In this document: piece by piece, positions 58,156 to 64,000 of the stretch | Layout of the letters: each line of letters starts with the position of its first letter | Position numbering within the stretch: the stretch's first letter is position 1 | Assembly (NCBI GenBank): GCA_030710605.1 | Contig: CP092884.1 | Coordinates: 24,657,483-24,721,482 of the forward strand | Direction of reading: 5' to 3' | Length of the DNA: 64,000 bases | Source of the DNA: Cordylochernes scorpioides | Taxonomy: Eukaryota; Arthropoda; Arachnida; Pseudoscorpiones; Chernetidae | Position numbers and translations under genes: made by a program | Notes under the pieces: generated by a model | Told to the model about the DNA's origin: nothing | Seen by the model: only the letters and a program-made list of their open reading frames with translations | Database searches by the model: none

Positions 58156-58361
58156 CTCCATCAATAATATTTGTAATCATTCACACTTTATATCATTTTG
58201 TATTTTCCTGTCTATTGGTTACCATATAAAAAACCAATATGATAAGTGAATATCACCTATCACATTATTTTCTTTCCATTAATAATTTTATCTTTTTTTA
58301 AGCTATATTTTTATCACTTTACTCTGAATTAACTCTTATTATTATTTTCACAGGGGGGAAA

Positions 58362-58780
58362 TGTTATATTAAGATATTATTTAAAATGTTATATTAAAAT
58401 ATTTTATTTAAATTTATAATTTCATAGATATTAATACTCTGTATAAATCGACCGCCAGAGGTCACGCTTTCTCTATAAATATCTCATTGTTGTTCTACCC
58501 CGTTGGCCGACCCAAAACATTTGTACATTCTGTAAATACGCTTTTGATTTTTTTTTTATTCTTACGCCTTAAGCCAGGCAGTACTTGTACAAAATTATGT
58601 TTTTCATACGAATTCATTCCTCAGCTCAATAAATAAATCTCTGATCTTCAATATTATTTTTATTTCAAGATTTTAGCCACGACTGCATCACCAATACAAT
58701 TTAGTCCTATAAAGAACCAGCAAATAACTCCATGGCATAATCCTTCAAAACAATCAAAATTCAAGCAGAAAATCAAATAT
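58362..58780 (+). repeat. 3' LTR of the second non-coding element
   Basis: Same ends as the 5' LTR, directly after the polypurine tract. Confidence 0.8.
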
Positions 58781-59062
58781 ATTTTTCTCTTTTAAAGATA
58801 TAATATATATATATTGTTACATCATGATTAATGGCGTATTTATTATATTATTTTTAATATATTTGAAATTTAAATTATATATTTATTTATTTTTATATTC
58901 TATGATATTTATTTAAAACAGATATTTTTTAGATTATCATCATTTGTATTTAGGTACACTGTGACTTCACTGCTCTCTTTGATGTGAGAAAATAAAAAAA
59001 GGATTCTCTGGTGGCTACTTAAAGAAGACTTATCTCGTTATTCCCTTTTATAAATTTGTAGG

Positions 59063-60211
59063 ATGGTTGAAACACGCTCTGGTAAGATGCAAGACCCAGC
59101 ACAGGAGAGAATCCAGGCTGAAGAGTCTGCCAAGCCGCAACCTGGTGCAACAATTGGTAGAGATGCTAGTTCCGACCCAGTTGTCCTGAATCCCAACATC
59201 GACATCCCCAAGTATGATGGAACGGAAGACCCTCGCCCATGGATTGAATCTCTTGAAGAAATTGGCTTCTTGTACCATTGGGCAGACTACATTATCTCTC
59301 GTTATGCCGCCATGAACATGACGGGAAGCGCTAAAACCTGGTTGAATTTACACAAAGCTAGTTTCACGAGCTGGGAAAATATTAAAATCCGCCTCATTCA
59401 GGATTTTTCTTTGGACGCGAATAAAGAGGAACTTAGAATGAAGCTCAACAGAATGCAACACTGGAATGAACCAGCAATCAGGTTCGCGGAAGACATTCTA
59501 GTGTTGTGCAACAAGGTTGACCCCGCAATGGAAGAAGAAACAAAAATTGAACATGTTATTGGAGGACTGAAAAAAGAGTACTCATTCGCGCTCTACCTGA
59601 ACCCTCCTAAAACGACCAATGACCTTCTTGTCGTGTGCAAGAAAATGGATTCTTTTGAAAAGAAGTATCGGGAACGTGTGGAGAAATCCAGAAACCTATA
59701 TAACGGTCCACGCTATTCTAGACCCCAACAACAATCGAGGTACGTGCCGCCGACTGCCGCACGAAACAACCAGACCACTTCCAGGCCCCAAGCCCCTGTT
59801 TCCAATAATTACAAGAACGACTCCCCTCCTACCCCCAGACAGTATCGAAACAACTTTCCCCAGCCCTCTACCCCTAGACATCCTTATAATCCTAACTTTG
59901 TGCCGAAACCAAACCTTCAGAGAAACACTTACAATAAAAGCCAAGAAGTGAGCAAAAATAGGACGGAAGATGGAAGACCAATCTGCTTTAAATGTAACAA
60001 GCCAGGGCACGTGGCCCGTTATTGTAGGGTCAAGTTTATAAGAATCCTAGAAGAGGATCCAGCAGATACCCAAGAGAAGGTCGAAGAAAAATGCCAAATG
60101 AATGAAATATCAGAGAAATCAGGACCTCGGCTTTATGCTGATGTATGTCATAGCACACAGACAAATATTCCTACCCGGAATAGATATTCCGTGTTGGAAG
60201 ATTTAAACTAA
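59063..60211 (+). CDS. Gypsy gag
   Basis: A 382-aa structural protein that would assemble particles around the element RNA. Residues about 50-215 form the retrotransposon gag capsid domain (a YDGTEDPRPWIESLE block, then WLNLH, FSLDANKEEL). A basic Pro/Gln/Asn-rich linker follows. The nucleocapsid knuckle CFKCNKPGHVARYC begins at 308. The start is the first ATG after the leader. The final codons TTA AAC and stop form a -1 slip site into pol. Confidence 0.9.
   Translation: MVETRSGKMQDPAQERIQAEESAKPQPGATIGRDASSDPVVLNPNIDIPKYDGTEDPRPWIESLEEIGFLYHWADYIISRYAAMNMTGSAKTWLNLHKASFTSWENIKIRLIQDFSLDANKEELRMKLNRMQHWNEPAIRFAEDILVLCNKVDPAMEEETKIEHVIGGLKKEYSFALYLNPPKTTNDLLVVCKKMDSFEKKYRERVEKSRNLYNGPRYSRPQQQSRYVPPTAARNNQTTSRPQAPVSNNYKNDSPPTPRQYRNNFPQPSTPRHPYNPNFVPKPNLQRNTYNKSQEVSKNRTEDGRPICFKCNKPGHVARYCRVKFIRILEEDPADTQEKVEEKCQMNEISEKSGPRLYADVCHSTQTNIPTRNRYSVLEDLN
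60202..60208 (+). promoter_or_regulatory. -1 ribosomal frameshift heptamer T TTA AAC
   Basis: In the gag frame the last sense codons read ..T TTA AAC and then TAA. This is a classic X-XXY-YYZ slippery heptamer, and pol lies exactly in the -1 frame, open from before the site. A slip would fuse gag to pol with a short linker. A downstream pseudoknot was not worked out. Confidence 0.75.
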
Positions 60212-62349
60212 GCGTCGCGCCTGAATCTGTCAATCAAAGCAAGTCGACCATAAACGGAATCAAGAAGTTGGACCCTAAATACAAATTAAAAATTAATGTG
60301 GACAAGATAGGGACTTTTGAAGCTTTGGTTGATACAGGTGCTGACCTCTCAGTGGTCGACCTCAGAACGGCCCTCGATACAGGCCATGGTATAAGTAAAC
60401 TCGCAAAAATTTGTGCAGGACCCGATGAAAAAAAATTGGACATGGTAGGAAGTATATTTTTAAATATAAAAATTGATGACGAAACATTATCACACAACTT
60501 TGTGATATTGAAAACGCATTTACGGACATTAATTCTTGGGAGAGATTTCCTTAAGAAAATGAACGCAAAAATAGATTGTAAGCAAGAAACTATAAAATAT
60601 GACTTGACGAATAATCATGACGAAATCAATTTTGAAATGTTGAAAATAAAGAGTGCCAAGGATTCCATTGTACCGGAATGTTCCATGAAATTGATCAAGG
60701 CATTGGTAGAAACAGAGGATGGAGAATATATTATCGAGGAGAGCAGCAAAATGTTTCAAACAAATGGACTTCGTCTAGCAAGAAGCTTGATCAATGTTAT
60801 AAATAGGGAAACACACATCTGGATAACTAATCCGTATCCTCGACCGTTAAAAATAATGAAAAACCAAACATTGGCTTTTGGAAGTAGTCCAGAGAAAATA
60901 AATGTGAGTCGAGAAAGAGAGGTAGAAAAGAACGAAGAACCTAGATTCCAAATAAACGAAAATCTTTCACCAAAGGAACAGAAGGAGTTAAAACAAGTTT
61001 TAGAAAGGTATGGAGATCTTTTTTCATCGAGATTAGGGAGAACCAATTTGGCAAAACATCGGATAGACACAGAAGACGCGAAGCCAATTAAACACAAGCC
61101 TTACCGGGTAAGTGCTAAAGAACGAGATATTATAAAAGAGCAAATTGACGAGATGCTTACAGAAGGCATAATTAGGCCATCTTCTAGCCCCTGGTCTTTT
61201 CCAGTAATATTGGTCAAGAAGCGAGATGGTAAATACAGATTTTGTGTGGACTACAGAAAACTGAATAATGTGACAGTAAAAGATGTCTATCCGATCCCTA
61301 GAATAGACGAAGTTATGGATACTCTCCAAGGATCTACACACTTCTCAGCAATAGACCTCAGATCTGGATATTGGCAAGTTGAAGTCGAAGAAAGAGACAT
61401 AGAGAAAACAGCTTTCACTACAGCGCATGGATTATATGAATTCAACGTGATGCCTTTTGGACTTTGTAACGCGCCTGCTACCTTCGAGAGAAATATGGAG
61501 AATATGCTTGGAAATCTGAGATGGCAAATTTGTTTGTGTTATCTGGATGATGTTATCATATATAGCCCGGATTTTCCAACGCACCTCAAAAGACTTGAAG
61601 CTGTTTTTAGATGTTTTCGTGAATCTAATTTAAGGTTAAACGACAAAAAATGCCGATTTGCTTTTGAAGAATTGGAGATTCTCGGCTATATAACGAGCAA
61701 ACATGGTATAAAACCCGCGGAACATAACATCAAAGCTGTCAGAAATTTTCCTCGGCCCAAAAAGGTCAAAGAAGTACAATCCTTTTTGGGAATGTGTTCA
61801 TATTATAGAAAATTTATCAAAGACTTTTCAAAAATTGCTGACCCTTTGACCAACCTTATAAAAAAAAGTGTATCATTTACCTGGACAGAAAGACAAGAGG
61901 AAGCGTTTCAAACCATAAAAACAGCACTATTAAGTCCACCAATTTTAGGTCACTTCAATCCAAATGCACCTACTTATGTTCATACTGATGCGTCCAACAT
62001 CGGCATAGGTGCAACACTTGTCCAAGACATCGGTGGTGAAGAGAAGGTGATCTCATATTTGAGTCGTACCCTAAGTAAAGCGGAGCAAAATTATTCAACC
62101 ACTGAAAAAGAATGTCTGGCCGTTGTCTGGTCAATGTCAAAATTACGACCCTACCTTTATGGAAGACACTTTAAAATAGTAACAGACCATCACGCCTTAT
62201 GCTGGCTCAAAAACTTGAAGGATCCAACAGGTCGATTGGCAAGATGGGCATTGAAAATTCAAGAATATGACTTCGATATAATACATAAATCGGGAAAGAA
62301 GCATCTGGACGCCGATGGCTTATCTAGGGGGGCCCTTACCAGAAACTGA
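60209..62349 (+). CDS. Gypsy pol: protease, RT, RNase H
   Basis: Probably made as a gag-pol fusion by -1 frameshifting; no ATG begins it (a TTG lies at 60268). Counting from 60268: protease DTGAD at 22-26; RT about 240-480, with YRFCVDYRKLN, SAIDLRSGYWQ, MPFGLCNAPATF and catalytic YLDD at 425-428; RNase H from HTDAS near 572 to a KKHLDADGLS end. All key catalytic residues are present. The frame ends just beyond RNase H because of a G-run shift; integrase goes on in the next frame with 35 bp overlap. Confidence 0.9.
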
Positions 62350-63676
62350 TTGGGATGAGGATTTTGAAAGGCTATTTTTAAATCAAATAACAGACGAAGA
62401 GGATAAATTTATCGAAAGTGTTAAGAAAAACCTTAATGGAAGCAGGCGATCAATTGCGCAAAACTTTAAAGAAGAAGATGGATGCCTCTTTAAGAAAAAC
62501 CCGAACCCTGAAGGCAGGGCGTGGTTGCTTGTGGTTCCAGAGAATAAAAAGAGAGAAATTATGAAAGAATATCACAATCATATGTCGAATGGCCATCTGG
62601 GCGTCGCCAGAACCATGTACCGAATAAAGAGTAAATACTTTTGGCCATCCATGCTAAAGGATGTCTCAGAATTCGTTAAGACGTGTCACCTTTGCCAAAG
62701 TAGGAAAGGCTCAAACCAATTACCTTCTGGACTACTACAGCCCATCCCCCCAGCCAACTTTCCTTTCGAAAGAATTGGAATTGACTTTGTTGGTCCACTA
62801 CCATCTACGAAAAACAGGAAAAAATGGATAATCGTGCTGACGGACTACTACACTAGATATGCAGAAACAAGAGCAGTCTCGGAAGCAACAGTGAAAGAAG
62901 TTTCTAAATTTCTAGTAGAGGATATTTTTCTTCGGCACGGAGCCCCACAATATCTTATTAGTGACAGAGGCTCTCAATTTACCAGTAATTTAATGAAAGA
63001 GGTGATGAAAACGTGCAAGATTAAACATTGCTTCACAACGAGCTATCATCCCCAGACTAATGGATTGACAGAGCGGTTAAATAGAACATTGATCAATATG
63101 CTCAGTATGTATGTGAACACTGATCAGAAAAATTGGGACGAAATACTCCCATTCATCACTCACGCTTACAATACTACAATTCAGGAAACCACAGGATATT
63201 CTCCCTTTTTCCTGATGTTTGGAAGAGAACCCACGTCTCTTTTGGACGACAGGAATATCTCGGTGGACATTGACAAAGATGATTATGATGAATACATAAA
63301 ACATCACTTAGACAAAATAAACAGAACAAGAAAATTAGTTATTAACAACACAATAAAGACTCAAGAAAGAATGAAAAAGAACTATGACAAGAAACACATG
63401 GAAAGAACCTACGAACCAGGAGAATTAGTAGCAGTTTGGACACCAATTAGGAAAATAGGAAAGTGTGAGAAACTACTGAGAAAATATTTTGGCCCATATA
63501 GAATATTAAAGAAGTTGTCTAACGTAAATTACTTAATTGAGCCGAAAGATAATCCTGGCCAAGACCCATTGATTGTCCATGTCTCAAGACTCAAACCCTA
63601 TTTTGAGAGAATTGATGAGGTAACTCACGAGGACGTGACGAACTCTGGAGAGGGGGAAGTGTTACATCATGATTAA
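62315..63676 (+). CDS. Gypsy integrase (3' part of pol)
   Basis: Joins viral-like cDNA to the genome. The HHCC zinc domain (HMSNGHLG...CHLC) is followed by the DDE core: Asp in GIDFVGP, Asp in ISDRGSQF, Glu in TNGLTERLN. Near the end is the GPY/F module (KYFGPYRI), then VSRLKPY. The first codons of this frame overlap the end of pol; there is no separate start, and the protein was one with pol before a single-base change in the G run at about 62329-62334. A true +1 frameshift cannot be excluded. Confidence 0.88.
   Translation: MAYLGGPLPETDWDEDFERLFLNQITDEEDKFIESVKKNLNGSRRSIAQNFKEEDGCLFKKNPNPEGRAWLLVVPENKKREIMKEYHNHMSNGHLGVARTMYRIKSKYFWPSMLKDVSEFVKTCHLCQSRKGSNQLPSGLLQPIPPANFPFERIGIDFVGPLPSTKNRKKWIIVLTDYYTRYAETRAVSEATVKEVSKFLVEDIFLRHGAPQYLISDRGSQFTSNLMKEVMKTCKIKHCFTTSYHPQTNGLTERLNRTLINMLSMYVNTDQKNWDEILPFITHAYNTTIQETTGYSPFFLMFGREPTSLLDDRNISVDIDKDDYDEYIKHHLDKINRTRKLVINNTIKTQERMKKNYDKKHMERTYEPGELVAVWTPIRKIGKCEKLLRKYFGPYRILKKLSNVNYLIEPKDNPGQDPLIVHVSRLKPYFERIDEVTHEDVTNSGEGEVLHHD
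63646..63659 (+). other. Gypsy polypurine tract
   Basis: GGAGAGGGGGAAG runs straight into the 3' LTR; it also codes for the last integrase residues. Confidence 0.85.
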
Positions 63677-63733
63677 TGGCGTATTTATTATATTATTTTT
63701 AATATATTTGAAATTTAAATTATATATTTATTT

Positions 63734-64000
63734 TGATATCAATTGAAAAAAGCCCTGTACGATTTATAAGTAAATAAAACAAAGCATCATGGGCTGCGTT
63801 TCTTTATTAAAACAAATATATACTAGCTTTCGGGCACATACGCCCTTCTACAGGAATTAATAAAACAGTAATCCAACTAGTTTGAAATAAGATTTGTTTA
63901 TAAATTTTACGTGCATATCCACGATACACGTGCATTTCAACTTGCAAGGTATCCCATCAGACATGTTATATCTTATACTGTGATTGAATTATTTTTATCT
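63734..64000. repeat. Fold-back-type repeat cutting the gypsy 3' LTR
   Basis: Begins where the LTR match ends. It contains the 30-nt hairpin core at 63825-63854 (minus strand), flanked by CTAGT and AATTAATAAAAC. It runs off the window, so its other arm is unseen. Confidence 0.6.

Larger units (their letters stand above)
55823..58780 (+). mobile_element. Second non-coding LTR retrotransposon
   Basis: Direct LTRs of about 416 and 419 bp enclose 2.1 kb without gag or pol. A polypurine tract (CAGGGGGGAAA, 58351-58361) precedes the 3' LTR. The interior has two copies of a 290-bp block (56335 and 57487), an 18-bp minisatellite, and a piece of endonuclease gene. The exact LTR end, primer-binding site and target duplication are not resolved because of the TA-rich flanks. 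Confidence 0.75.
58815..63733 (+). mobile_element. Ty3/gypsy LTR retrotransposon, nearly intact
   Basis: A 5' LTR starting TGTTACATCATG, gag, a -1 frameshift site, pol, integrase, a polypurine tract and a 3' LTR cut after 74 bp by a fold-back-like sequence. The one obvious coding fault is a frame change in a run of six G. No env. The 5' LTR end is not certain; TGGTGGCTACTTAAAG at 59009 is a candidate primer-binding site. Confidence 0.9.

Overview
The window is AT-rich animal DNA made almost entirely of mobile elements nested in one another, with one convincing host-gene exon. No single marker fixes the species. Very low GC, an arthropod-type element mix (Naiad, BEL, Ty3/gypsy, mariner, Tigger, Helitrons, tRNA-derived SINEs) and a type-2 cystatin exon fit an arthropod, most likely a chelicerate such as a spider; this is inference.

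Layout. 1-9752: a Naiad Penelope-like retroelement as an inverted 5' fragment plus two near-identical full units, ending in a (TA)n tract. 9786-12092: partial copy of a large non-coding LTR element, joined to a minus-strand non-LTR ORF1 (12093-13646). 13.9-18.8 kb: decayed repeats, a hAT MITE, a gypsy RT remnant, a fold-back. 19443-21912: a minus-strand Helitron holding a 72-bp minisatellite and a Tigger deletion derivative, then a SINE. 22.5-24.7 kb: fold-backs and a dispersed repeat. 24692-32343: a complete non-coding LTR retrotransposon with AAAT target duplication, primer-binding site and polypurine tract; its 5' LTR carries a retrozyme-like insertion with a hammerhead ribozyme. 32793-33777: a complete short Helitron. 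34277-35940: a broken non-LTR RT. 36-38.4 kb: fold-backs and mariner MITEs. 38943-39137: cystatin exon 1. 39.2-42.9 kb: SINE, tRNA-like tandem units, fold-backs, a non-LTR ORF1 plus endonuclease remnant. 42925-54558: a mariner split by a young BEL element (43001-48998), Helitron fragments (one with a U2 snRNA 5' segment) and fold-backs. 54.6-55.8 kb: hammerhead-bearing fold-backs. 55823-58780: a second non-coding LTR element with a captured GIY-YIG endonuclease piece. 58815-63733: a nearly intact Ty3/gypsy element with a classic -1 frameshift heptamer between gag and pol.

How it fits together. The coding elements supply replication or transposition proteins; the two non-coding LTR elements, the retrozyme-like units, SINEs, MITEs and short Helitrons have none and would depend on enzymes made elsewhere. 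TA tracts recur as insertion and rearrangement points. The cystatin exon has a proper splice donor, but no later exon was found in the remaining 25 kb, so any intron is at least that long and filled with transposons.
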